Shown: in pieces, positions 23,365 through 34,660 of the stretch | Layout: each line of letters starts with the position of its first letter | Numbering within the stretch: position 1 is the first letter of the stretch | From: Mesorhabditis belari | Taxonomy: Eukaryota > Nematoda > Chromadorea > Rhabditida > Rhabditidae | Assembly: GCA_958450365.1 (NCBI GenBank) | Contig: CAUEEP010000740.1 | Location: 3,633,001-3,697,000 of the forward strand | Direction of reading: 5' to 3' | DNA length: 64,000 nucleotides | The notes under the pieces: model-generated | The model's database searches: none | The model's input: only the letters and a program-made list of their open reading frames with translations | What the model was told of the DNA's origin: nothing | Translations under genes and position numbers: made by a program

Positions 23365-26300
23365 TATCTATTCTTTTCAGGTATTACGGAAATGTGCAAG
23401 TATGAAAGTTCTCCTAAAGTAGAGTTTGGGACAAAACAAAAAATATTTAATCTAATTTTTCTTCATTTTAGCAAACATCTTTGGTTTTCTAAAGCGTGGA
23501 TCTTAAAGAAATTTCACAGCTTAAAAACGAACGCCGTTCTTGCTAAGATGCACCAAGCATTATTAGCACAAATTAGTGTTTTTTAATGAAGCAAGAATTG
23601 GGAGCTTTTTATCATGAACTTGCTAAAAAATTTATGTAAAACCCTCTTTAATCTTATTTCCATGTTCAGTGCAAAAATCCAGCTTAAACTTTTACTTTTT
23701 AGACAATGTAGCTGGAAATCAAAGAGGAAGCCCGGCCTGAGCTGCAAATAAAACCCACGATGACGCGAAGAGGAAGCCTAGTGCTATTGGGAACAGGTAG
23801 ATCCTTTTATCTGTTTATATGATAAAACATCTTACTCATAGAGTATAGCGTGAAAATATGTGTAAAACTTGTAAGCCTTTAAAGTCCTGGGTAACATTCG
23901 TAAGTTCTTTGTTTAGAGAGACGAAACGACGAGGATTCGCGCTAGTGAAAAAGAAGAGGATGAGCGAAACATTTTGACGGCGCTTTTGTAGAAGTGACAA
24001 AATCGTTGCAAAATGGGAATCGACCGTTGTAAGTTGTTGAGCCTTGTTTTCGTAATTGACGAAATGACCCTCACGAATCGTTTCTCATCCATTTTAATCG
24101 ATTAGAGATAAACAAGCATGCTTTTTCATACTCTTTCACTTAGACTTGCTTTTCAGGCTATTGACATAACTGCGAAGGAGTTCTTATCGGAGACATTTTT
24201 TGACGAATCTCGGACACCCGTCGATGATTGATCCACTCTTGGAATAGCCCCCTCAATGTAAGAATTTTATTCTAGTTCCTTTTAAAGTTTTGAACACTTC
24301 AATGAAAGGCTGCTAAGAAATCTCGACGTTCGATGATATTTGACACTTTTGCTGCTTAAATCGCTTCATCAAATCGTTCAACGATGTGGTCGGAATCCGT
24401 TACAATCTGCCGCTGACACAGCTTTCAACGAGAAAGAGTGCGAAGATTTTCTAGATATTTTATGCAGACTTCTATTTGGAGGCTTCTTCCACAAAATCGA
24501 AACTGGATTCAATTTTTGCTGTGAACATCTCGGCGCGGTTGCTATAGGGGCGAAAGCGGTTTCTAAAGTAAGTTGAGGTATTTTAGGAATTGCTCAAGTT
24601 TTAATTAGTTTTCAAGGTATAGACCACAGCTATGGATGGCATATTCGGTGAGCACATTGTATGCAGCGAGATGATGCTTATAAAATGATATGAGCAACCT
24701 GTTCTAGCTTGGCTTGCAATGTTGGGGGTAAGCAAAGCTTTTGGTCAATATAGCCAAATATATAAAAACTTTTTTACAGTTAAAAACGCTGGTTGGGAAC
24801 AAAATAGAGCAGTCTTTGATTCGTTTCTTAGATGACTGAAGATTTTTGTTCAAATGTTCGACTAGAAGCGTTCATTATTAGAGCTTTTTCGCGAAAAAGT
24901 TTACACGTGTGTAAGTTTGATCCGTGTTATATCAAGATAAAGTGTTTTTAGGAAAGTTCACGATCAGGAAACGCAAGAAAATATTGTTGAGCGATCGATG
25001 CTTTTTCGACAGTCTGTCAAGGAATCAACGATAAGTGGATGTAGGTGCAGAAGCTTGAGATTACCGTTGATCTAACTAAAATGTTAGGCTAATAGACTTG
25101 GAACTTGATCTTTTATATGGCAAGGATAATATAAAATATTCTAGAAACACTTGCGTTCCGAGACTGCAAAGTTAATATGGCGATTTCGAAGTGGTGAGCA
25201 ACGATTATTTGGATGAAACGCTCGACAAGAAATTGCTTTTTCCACAAAGGTTTGAATATTGGGCGGTTTCACGTCAATGATCTAGCCCCATCTCCTTCAA
25301 GCAGTCAGCGGTCGGGGAGGAAGTGACCCTGATCTCAAGCTCTTAACCAGGATCTGTTGGGGGTTGTTTGTGGGCATTTGACGAATTCCTCCCTCGTGAG
25401 AAAATTTTTGGTTTTGAGCTCGAAATGATTTTGGAGCCACTTTTTGAGTTCAGTTTCATTTTGGAAATGTTCTCTCCATCAAGGGATTTCTACATAGACC
25501 TGAAAAGATGGTAATCGGACGTGGTAAAGTCTGGGAGAATAAGCAGGAATATGCTCATCCAAAGTATAACACCCAGCTGTGCGACAAATTCTCTCAATTC
25601 AGATGGTGTCCATACAGCTGAAAGTGCCAATTCATCCATAAGATCGAGAAGCTTGGATTTTTTAATATTTTACATATTTAAACATACGAAAAAGCTGCCT
25701 CCAAATTCTGTGCTTTAGTTTTTTAATCTGAATTATGAAATTCCGAAATCTCTAGATACCAGCAAAAACTTAAATTTGAAATTTGGAAAAATCTGTATTT
25801 CAAATCGGAGGAAAAAGTGTAAAAAAATTCTGTTTCATTTTTTTGGATTACTCCAAATGAAAGCGGATACTGCGAGCACTCGCCACGTGTCTCCTCAAAA
25901 AACAGGTTAAGTTCTTTTTATTATTTCTCTATTGTGTCTATTTTTTTATAGAGTACAAGAAAGCAAAATGAGGCACCAATTGTTGACAACAATCAGTCTC
26001 GATCCGGTCAGTTGCGCTTCTTTTGTTTTAGTTCTCGTTGGCTCCCCATTTACTTTAACTCAAAATCCCCATCTATTGGGCTGGGGACTATGACTCGGCG
26101 GATAAAGTTAAAGACAAATTTATTGACTAGAAATTAGTTTTTCTAAGGACTTCTTTCCACCACTGAATTCCGTCACAAAAGTGTGTTTTAGTCGATGTAA
26201 TCGAGGTTCCCCGAGCTCCAGGCGGCTCCAAGCAGAAACCCCAATTGACTCAAAGCGGTGAGTTGTTGTTTATTTGTGTTGTCTCCTTTAAGAACTTCTG

Positions 26301-27080
26301 AACAACTTATTTCCAAAGTTGGACTCAACTACGTAATCATTTTTATTGGTTGCTATAGATTTCGGCTTGGGTTTTCATAAATAGAAGTTTTACGGTTTAT
26401 ATCAAATTCTTAGGATCTGAGCAAATTTATATTATACCTTTTAAAAACATATGCCTGTGACCCATGTTTTCGCCTGTGTTTTTAATCAACAAATCCCAGG
26501 AAGTGGTGTCTCCATCCGCTGGTCCCAAACAATATTAACTTTAGCCTATAATATTTGGCAGATATGGGCGTTTGTCTGAGCATAAATTTAAAACATTAAA
26601 AATCTTTAGAAAAGCTTCGAGAAGCGTGATATGCATAAAAGTGAGGTTGCTAAGTTGGACTGGAATTGCATTTGGTGAGAAACATTCATGAAGTTGCTTG
26701 AGTAATTGTCTTTAGATCTACACCGATGCAGGCGACAAAGACGGAAAGAGAGGAATGGCGGGATGGTTTGGAACTGGACATCGACTCACTTTGTATGTTT
26801 CTACTTACTTGTGATTGACCTATGCATTTTAGGGCGAGACCCTTGAAAGCAACGCACCCGGATGAAGCACTCGAGTATCTGCAAGTGATTGCAGTTCAGG
26901 AAGCGCTTAATCGGCTGTCACAGTGGTCTGATTGATGGTGAGGTTTTCCCAAATTTAGCAACACGACGTTAAATATCTGTTCTCTATACGTAAGAAAATT
27001 TAGAATTCTTAACTTTTTAAGATTTTGCATGTGAATGAATAAAGCGGAATTAATTTTTAGGGTTGCCAACCTGTGATGAT
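23365..27080 (+). repeat. Palindrome unit 2, forward arm (F2)
   Basis: This is the direct copy of F1, sharing its extra segments (exons 2-3 of the internal gene and the longer mariner tail at 25270-25560) and its short central segment. Differences from F1 are mostly one- to four-base indels. The start codon of the internal gene (23706) is followed by a TAG in this copy. A 78-codon frame with FNEKECEDFLDIL (24340-24576) is the best preserved exon. Confidence 0.8.
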
Positions 27081-27536
27081 TCTCTTTGTGACTAATTTTT
27101 TATCAGTTTATTTATTTATTACGAGAGCAAATTGATTACGATACATTGCAATGACATCTTTGTGGATTTCAATTTCTTTACATTTGGCGGACCTCGGGAC
27201 CAATGCCTAAAAAATAAATATTAAAAATTATTTAAAATTTTAATTAATTAAAATCCAAATAAATAAATGTAACATTTAAAATAAAAACTTTATTACAATT
27301 ACTTCAAAAACCCACTTTCTCATTGCCAGGTATGCCGATGTGGCCTTTCACATGCCTGACCTGTACCCGATCATGGAACGTCTCCAGTATAAGAGCGCGG
27401 ATTTCTTTTGCTCTAAAACGAAATCAAATGCTAAAGGCAACAAGAATGAATAAACTTTCTCACGGCGTACTCATTTTGACAGGTCGGTTCCTTGCTAGGA
27501 TCCAACAGTCTGACGACTTGCTCGTTATCGGTAAAG
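27081..27536 (-). other. Loop 2 of palindrome unit 2
   Basis: About 456 bp, same orientation as loop 1. The RNase H exons here keep frame throughout. Confidence 0.8.
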
Positions 27537-27904
27537 ATCATCACAGGTTGGCAACTAAAAATTAATTCCGCTTTATTCATTCACATGCAAAATCTTAAAA
27601 GTTAAGAATTTAAATTTTTCTTACGTATAGAGAACAGATATTTAACGTCGTGTTGCTAAATTTGGAAAACCTCACCAATAATCAGACCACTGTGACAGCC
27701 GATTAAGCGCTTCCTGAACTGCAATCATTTCCAGATACTCGGAGTGCTTCATCTTCGGGTGCGTTAGCTCTCGAGGTTCGCCACTAAAATGCATAAGGTC
27801 AATCACAAGTAAGTAGAAACATACAAATTGAGTCGATGTCCAGTTCCAAACCATCCCGCCATTCCTCCTCTTTCCGTTCTTTGTCGCCTCGCAACGGTGT
27901 AGAT
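27108..27904 (-). CDS. RNase H-domain gene, best-preserved copy (loop 2/R2)
   Basis: Minus-strand exons are 27904-27825, 27783-27676 (108 bp), 27554-27456 (99 bp), 27412-27316 (97 bp) and 27206-27108 (99 bp, TAA). The last four join in consistent phase. They spell HSEYLEMIAVQEALNRL (Glu), VMIFTDNEQVVGLLD (Asp), AKEIRALILETFHDRVQVRH and VKGHIGIPGNEK, the RNase H1 fold in order. The tail then reads RSAKCKEIEIHKDVI to the stop. The first exon has extra bases around the YTD Asp that R1 lacks. In active enzymes an Asp follows GNEK-A; here the codon order gives ALVP, so the fourth metal ligand is absent or lost by a two-base deletion. The enzyme would act on RNA:DNA hybrids. Upstream exons are not resolved. 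Confidence 0.7.
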
Positions 27905-30828
27905 CCTAAACACAATTACTCAAGCAACCATGAATGTTCTCACCAAATGCAATCCCAGTCCAACTTAGCAACCTCACTTGCATGCTATCGCACCTCAAGC
28001 TTTTCTAAAGATTTTTAATGTTTTAAATTTATGCTCAAACAAACTCTCCATATCTGCCAAATATTATAGGCAAAGTTAATATTATACAGGACCAGCGGAT
28101 GAACACCACTTCCTGGGTTGTTAAGTTAAAAACACAGGCGAAAAACATGGTCACAGGCAATGTTTCCAAAATTATAATACTCAGAATTGCTCAAATCCCT
28201 AAGAATTTGATATAACCGCAAAACCTATTATATGAAAACCCAAGCCGAAATCTCTTAGCAACCAATAAAAATGATTACGTAGTTGAGTCCAACTTGGAAA
28301 CAAGTTGTTCGAGAAGTTCTTAAGCAACACAAATAAACAACAACTCACCGTCTGGAGTCAATTCCCGTTTTCCCTTGGAGCCGCCTGGAGCTCGAGAACC
28401 TCGATTACATCGACTAAGTTCAACACACTTTGTGACGGAATCCAGTGTTGGAAAGTAATCCTTAGAAAAACAAATTTCTTCCGAACTACATACCGTACTC
28501 TACAAAAGTCCCCTATAAAACGGTCGCGTGGTCTAAGTTTACTCTCAAACAAACGAGCATAATCCAGCACCAGTACTTTTGTGTCTAAGCACTTGGCTGT
28601 CAAACTAAAAGCGAAAAGATAAGTCATTTTTAAAAAATATAACGTATTCTTAGCATTAACAATCCAGCACCTAAGAAAAATAATTGAAAATGCACTTGAC
28701 AATCATTTGTTCCTAGCCCTGGTTAATACCAAAGCTAAGTGTGATATTCCAAAAAATGAACCATCCTGTCTACTTTAATTTGATACCCCCAGAGCGCGCA
28801 GAAATCAAAGTACTTTTACGGAGACTTACTTTTTATCTAGTTTTAGTGTAAACTGTAAACTATCTAATGCTCCTATAATTGAAAGATGGGGATTTTGATT
28901 AAAGTAAATACGGTAGCCAACGAGAGCAAAACAAAAGTAGCAACTGACCGGATCGGAGACGGATTATCAACAATTCATTGCATCATTTTGCTTCTAGTAC
29001 TCTCCAAAAATAGCACAATAGAGAAATAATAAAAAAGTTAACCTCTTTTTTGCGGAGACGTGGCAGAACTCGAGAGTAACCACTTCATTTCGAGTAATCC
29101 AAAAAAATGAAACAGAATTTTTACACTTTTTTCCTCCGATTTGAAATGCAAATTTTCCAAATTTGAAATTTAAGTTTTACTGGTATGCAAATTTCGAATT
29201 TCATAATTCAGAGTAAAACACTAAAGCACGAATTTAGAGGCAGCTTTTCGTATGTTTAAATATTCAAATATTAAATCCAACCTACTTGATCTTATCCATT
29301 CAATTGGCACTTTCAACCGTACTGGACACTATCTGAATTGAGAGAATTTGTGTCGCACAGCTGGGTCTTATACTTTGGATGAGCTTATTCCTGCTTATTC
29401 TCCAGTGACCTTGCCCCGTCCGATTACCATCCGGCCCCTTCCTCCCCACTTCCGCCAAATATCCCCGCTCCTTTGTGGAGAAAACAATTTCTTGTCGAGC
29501 GTTTCATCCAAATAATCGTCGCTCACACTTCGAAATCGCCCTTGCAGTCTCGGAACGCAAGTGTTTCTCGAGTATTTCATATTATCCTTGACATAAAAAG
29601 ATCAAGTTCCAAGTCTATTAGCCTAACATTTGGGTTAGATCAACAATAATCTCGCTTCTGCACCTACATCCATATCGTTGATTCCTTGACAGACTGTCGA
29701 AAAAGCATCGTCGCTCAACGGATATTTTCTTTGCGTAGTTTCCTATCGTGAACTTTCCTAAAAACACTTTATCTTGATATAGCTTACGAATCAAACTTAC
29801 ACATGTAAACGTAATAACTTTTTCGCAAAAAAGCTCTAATATATGAACGGTCTGAGCGAACATTTGAACAAAAATCTTCAGTCATCTAAAAAACGAATCA
29901 AACTGCTCTACTTTTGTTCCAACCAGCGTTTTTAACTGTAAAAGTTTTATATATTTGGCTATATTGACAAAAAGCTTTGCCACCCCTCAACATTGCAAGC
30001 CAAACTGAAACGAATTGCTCATATCATTTTATAAGCATCATCTCGTGCATACAAGTCTCTCGAATATGCCATCCATAACTGTGGTCGTATACCTTGAAAA
30101 ACTATGAATTAAAACTTGAGCAATTCCTAAAATACCTCAACTTACTTTAGAAACCGCTTTCTTATAGCAACCGCGCAGATGTTCAGCAAATTATTGAATC
30201 CAGTTCAATTTTGTGAAGAAGCTAAATAAAAATCTATAAAATATCCTGAAAATCCTCGCACTCTTTCTCGTTGAAAAGCTGTGTCAGCAGCAGATTGTAA
30301 CGGATTCGACCACATCATTGAACGATTTGAAGTGAAGCGATTTCAGCAGCAAAAGTGTCTATCATCGAACGTCGAGATTTTAGCAGCCTTTCATTGAAGT
30401 GTTCAAAACTTTACTGATTCCTCTTTCGCGTCATCGTGGGTTTATTTACAGCTCAGGCGGTTCCTCTTTGATTTCCAGCTTCATTGTCTAAAAAATAAAA
30501 GTTTAATGGATTTTTGCACTGTAAACATGGAAATAAGATTAAAAAGAGGGGTTTACAAGCAAATTTTTTTAGCAAAGTTCAGTGATAAAAAAGCTCCCAA
30601 TTCTTGCTTCATTAAAAAACACTCAATTTGTGCTAACAATACTTGGGTGCATCTTAGCAAGCAGCGTTCGTTTTAAGCGTGTGAAATTTCTTTCAGATCC
30701 ACGCTTTAGAAAACCAAAGATGTTTCTAAAATGAAGAAAAATGAGATTAAATATTTTTTGTCTTGTCGGAAACTCTACTTTTAGGAGAACTTTCATACTT
30801 GTTTCCGTAATACCTGAAAGAATAGATA
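27537..30828 (-). repeat. Palindrome unit 2, reverse arm (R2)
   Basis: This is the direct copy of R1 and the inverted copy of F1 and F2. It shares R1's deletions and its long 28500-28900 segment. It contains an open minus-strand stretch (29580-29395) with SDDYLDETLDKKLFSPQ. The first-exon start (MKLEIKEE) is at 30484. Confidence 0.8.
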
Positions 30829-31639
30829 CAGTACCAGCGACCAAAGTCTTGCAACATCACTTTTCAAAAATCGATGAAATCTATAGAAATGCCACCCGTT
30901 CGTAGGGTTTTTGTTTTAATTAGAATAATACATGCTTACACTTTATTATGCAAAAACAAATTCGGGAAGTTCAGCGTAAAGCAAAAAAAGTAAATGACAA
31001 AACTACTAAAAAATGCCCTAAAAACTGGGTGCAAAAAGTCTTGCAACATTATACAGAAACATCAAAAAATAATATTCAACCGGTCCACCTTTTGCCAAAA
31101 TCACTTCATTTAATCGTTTAGGCATTGAGTCGACTAATTCGTGAAGAATTGCTGGGCGAATTGAGCTCCAAACTTTTCGTATGTAGAACCATAAGTCAGC
31201 TTTGTGTGAAAGTCTTTCCTCCGTAACTTTGCCTTCACGTGCTTCCCAAGTAAATTCTCAACAACGTTTAAATCAGACGACATAGGGGGCACCATTGGAC
31301 CAACAAAACATTATTAAGGGCAAACCATCCAGGGAGATGAGCTTTTTCCCTCCATTTGAGAGATTCACCGTGCGACCCATCAGGCAGCTTGCTCCTGTGG
31401 ACCGGCGAATTGTCCTGGTAGAGAAACCATTCAGAGCCCTTGATCCTGAGCAAAATGGAAATAGACATCCTTCTAGTATTTGCCATATACTGGCGAGCAT
31501 TCATGGTTGACTGGACGAGGACGAGCGGACCTTTTGCACCGCCAGTTTTTGGGCATTTTTTTAGTAGTTTTGTCATTTACTTTTTGCTTTACGCTGAACT
31601 ACAATTTGTTTTTGTAAATAAAGTGTACATGTATTATTC
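30829..31639 (-). mobile_element. Fold-back Tc1-like element C (outer end truncated)
   Basis: This is the mirror image of element A. The intact terminus is at the arm side (30829, TA at 30827-30828), then the minus-strand transposase C-terminal fragment (31060-31530). A fold-back junction near 31535 follows, then a plus-strand 3' UTR copy that stops at 31639, where outer inverted-repeat sequence begins. Confidence 0.7.
31060..31535 (-). pseudogene. Tc1-like transposase, C-terminal fragment (copy C)
   Basis: The minus strand shows LVQSTMNARQYMANT, a QDNSPVHRSK motif containing the second catalytic Asp, then PDGSHGESLKWREKAHL. The Glu-containing part follows in another frame near 31270-31060. 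It has the best-preserved QDNSPVH motif of the three copies. The N-terminal half is absent. Confidence 0.7.
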
Positions 31640-32055
31640 GTCATCCGTCGCCAATTTCGGAAAGACAACTTGAATCGCTTTTGGCCCCTTAATAGCATTT
31701 CTACAGTAATCCAGGCTTTTAGTAGTAGCTGTCAGATGAAGCGTAGTATACGGTAGCTATAGAATGTTAATATTTATAATCTGTATTTATTTCTGAAGAT
31801 TAAACTGAATTTCTAGAATATTTCCTAGCCTTCATTTACAGTACTCTAGCACAGTGGTATTGTAAATGAAGCGTAGTTTACAGTAGCATAATCATAATTA
31901 TAATCTGTAGTTGGTTCGAACCTTAAGCTTCTACAGTACTCTTCATCTGTGTACTTTGCGCTTTCTTGTAAACGCACCCTTACTGGTGCACGAAATTCTT
32001 CAGCATCGAAGAAATTTGAATCGGAAGAAACCTCAGCGTAGTGCCTGATCGCGGT
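31640..32055. repeat. Outer inverted repeat, right arm
   Basis: Reverse complement of 13766-14171, with the same breakpoint against the fold-back element. It differs by small indels and substitutions. Confidence 0.75.
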
Positions 32056-32321
32056 ATGTTCGGTTTTTACCAAATAGAAATCTTTTCTTTCTTTTTAAGT
32101 ACCCATTGGCAATTCTTTCCTTTTATCTTTAAACCTATGAGCCATCTTCCTGCAAAAGAGATATTCAGCTAAGATTTTTTTATTTAAGGGTAAATGCGCC
32201 GAAATTTGTAGAACCGTTATTCATTTTACAAGGTCTTCCCTAGTGGGTGCCTAGTTTATTTTAACTTTTTTTGTGTTGCTATTTAAAAAGAAGGCCGCTT
32301 ATCAACCTATATATATACAAG

Positions 32322-32895
32322 ATGGCTTTTCTTCCAGAGCTGGTGCAGAGATCGACACCCCCGAATTTCGTGGCAACGCCACGATACACCGGCCCACTCC
32401 ACTCCACCATCGCCCACCACTCCTCGTCCATATCAGCCAGAATCGTAGATATATGTGTGAGTTTGGTTATGGGTTTTGATCTAGATGCTTTTGCTTTTGC
32501 AAAGTCTTCTCAAGCTCACTTGTAAGGGGTTTTGTTGTGGGTTTTATTTTGTAATTTGTTTAACATGTAGGCGAGTGTATCGGTGCCGTGTAAAAATACA
32601 AATCCGTCGGTATTCATGATAGGCCTAAAGTGACAAAATAATGGAACTGCCTGATGCTGAACAAAACGAATTTAAGGCTTAGGCATATATTGTGTGTTGG
32701 ATTCCAAGGGGTAAGGTTGCAGTTTGTAATTTGCTACAGTGGGACTTTTGTAAAAGTTTTACAAAAACAAAAGCATTTGGATAAAGGAAACCAAAAACAA
32801 ACTCACGAACTGCTGCGTTTCGGCGTTCCGACTGATATGGCCAAAGAGTACGGGGCGATAGTGGAGTTGGAGTGGAGTGGGCCGGTGTGTCTTAA
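32322..32895. repeat. Inverted pair of first-exon-like segments, cassette R
   Basis: The plus copy starts MAFLPELVQ at 32322 (gtgagtttgg donor near 32456). The minus copy lies at 32895-32750. As in L0 and L1, the copy on the F-box strand is the outer one and could be exon 1. Confidence 0.6.
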
Positions 32896-33168
32896 TTGAA
32901 CTCTCATGTTATACCGCGTTGTTGTCTTTGTGGAAAATGATTTTTCTTACATCTTCTGTGTTCTTCTGCTCTAGAATTAAAGAGTTCGTACTCATAGACT
33001 TGTAAAAATGATTTTAAGTGTTTTGATGGCTCCGGGTTGAAATTTTTGGCGGTCATTCTTATCATAATCGGAGAGTTATCTAGAGATTGATTAAAATTTT
33101 GTCTTTTAATGGCTTTAAATTCTGGGTTGTCTACTTTTTTTTGCGAATTCCACTGATTTATTTTACAG

Positions 33169-34240
33169 GTATAAGGACGCTAAGCAAATGCGGTTTGAAA
33201 TGCCAAAGCTGTCGTCATTCCTTGGCTTTAGAGAAGCTATGCTACGTGACCTAAAGCTGGAAGTTTTGGAGCAAATGGAGCTGAATGATGCGATTGAATT
33301 GGCGAAGGTGAATGCAGGATTTCGATCGATCCTGCTGCGGACACCCTGGATGGTTTTTTGGGCGTCACGGGAAAATAATCCAGTTTTTTGAGGGAGCCAT
33401 TCTAATCGCGAAATTTCTGAATCATCCCTCCTCAAATTTCTATATACTGATTTCCACCTTCCTTTTGATCAAACGAATCCACTCATGTGACAGCTTGTGG
33501 ATATTATTAGGTTGGAATTCTTGAATTCAGCAACGATCACACGACGATTCTGAATCAATTGACCTCTGTGAAAGATTTGCTTTTCTCTATAAGCAGAAAT
33601 ATAAGTCAGCAACGAGTTATTGCTGCAATTTCTTGAGAATTACCGCTCGAGGATTGAGGAATTTTCTTGGATTAACGTGGACATTGGATTTGTTAAACGA
33701 AAACCAAGTGGTCAGGGAAAGTTTGGAGAAATTCATTACAAATCAGATGAATGAATGCGAAAAAGTCACGTTTTTTGATATCTCTACCTCTGCTTATCGA
33801 AATGAGTTTTCCTTCTACCACGATGTTTTTGCCAAGACTTCGATCAAACCCTTGGAAGTGCTCTGAATTGTGGGGTAACTTAGAAGAGGTCGTCCAATCA
33901 ATCGTTGAAAAACCGATTCTAAGCAAGAATTTGAAGCCATGATTTTTTTCTGTGAAGTTCTTTGTTTCTTCAGAAGATGAATACCCGAATCCTCGACTTT
34001 CTTTCGCAATTCCCTGGAATGAAACGATTCTACGGAGAAAATCATCAAGAAATCTTCGAAATGGCGAATGGACTCTGCAAAAAGCATGCCGGATACTCGC
34101 CTGACTTCACGGAGCATCTATTTTTTCGACGAAACATTGATTCGAGCAGGGATTGTGTCTACATGTTTTAAAAATTGTATAGAGGCGAATGGTGTACCTT
34201 TCTGGCCTTCTCTACGTGGACTTCAATCGGAAATTCCTTG
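33169..34240 (+). pseudogene. F-box-family gene, frameshifted (cassette R)
   Basis: After a ttttacag acceptor at 33169 the plus strand reads MRFEMPKLSSFL, then DLKLEVLEQMELNDAIELAK and FRSILLRTPWMVFW (F-box region). Shifted frames then give HSCDSLWI, NENQVVRESLEKFITNQMNE, SAYRNEFSFYHDVF and MNTRILDFLSQFPGMKRFYG to about 34240. At least four frame changes are needed, so it is less intact than L1. The role would be SCF substrate adaptor as for its paralogues. Confidence 0.65.
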
Positions 34241-34660
34241 AGTGTTTTTGAATGATTGGAATTTTGGGTGTTTTTGTTAGGTTTTTTCAAATTTAGTGCT
34301 TTTATTGTGATTCAGTTATTGTATTTATTTAATTTTCTTTAATAATTGTTCCTTCTTTTTGTGTGTAACGTGTAATTCGGATTTTCATCAAAATTTCAAT
34401 CATCATTTATTTCGAATAAAAAAATAAAGCTTGATAAATAGCCAATAAAAACTGAAATAAAAAGGTCGCCAAATTAAGGATGGGGATACACATCGTTTGG
34501 GGATCCGAGAGTTTGCGGCGTTTTCTCCAATTTCTTGTCACCTTGGTTCTTCTTGGGAAGGATGACGGCTGAAAGTTTGCTTGGTTTTATTAGATGTGCA
34601 AAATTTCCATTAGAATTCTTTAGCTTATGTAAGACAACGAAAATTGCTAGCTCTCAGCTA

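Larger units (their letters stand above)
32056..34660 (+). repeat. F-box cassette R (inverted copy of L1 and L0)
   Basis: Inverted copy of L1. At its far end (34230-34660) it continues into sequence matching the flank of the mariner element at 1900-1930 and 3170-3290, so it resembles L0 there more than L1. Near 34650 it is uninterrupted, without the mariner. Confidence 0.78.

Noticed and set aside
14172..31639. Palindrome as a simple missed-adapter (read-through) sequencing artefact
   Set aside because: A molecule read back and forth would give loops in alternating orientation and no consistent structural differences between forward and reverse passes. Here both loops face the same way and F and R arms differ by three shared structural states. 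Assembly error is still possible and is listed as a finding.
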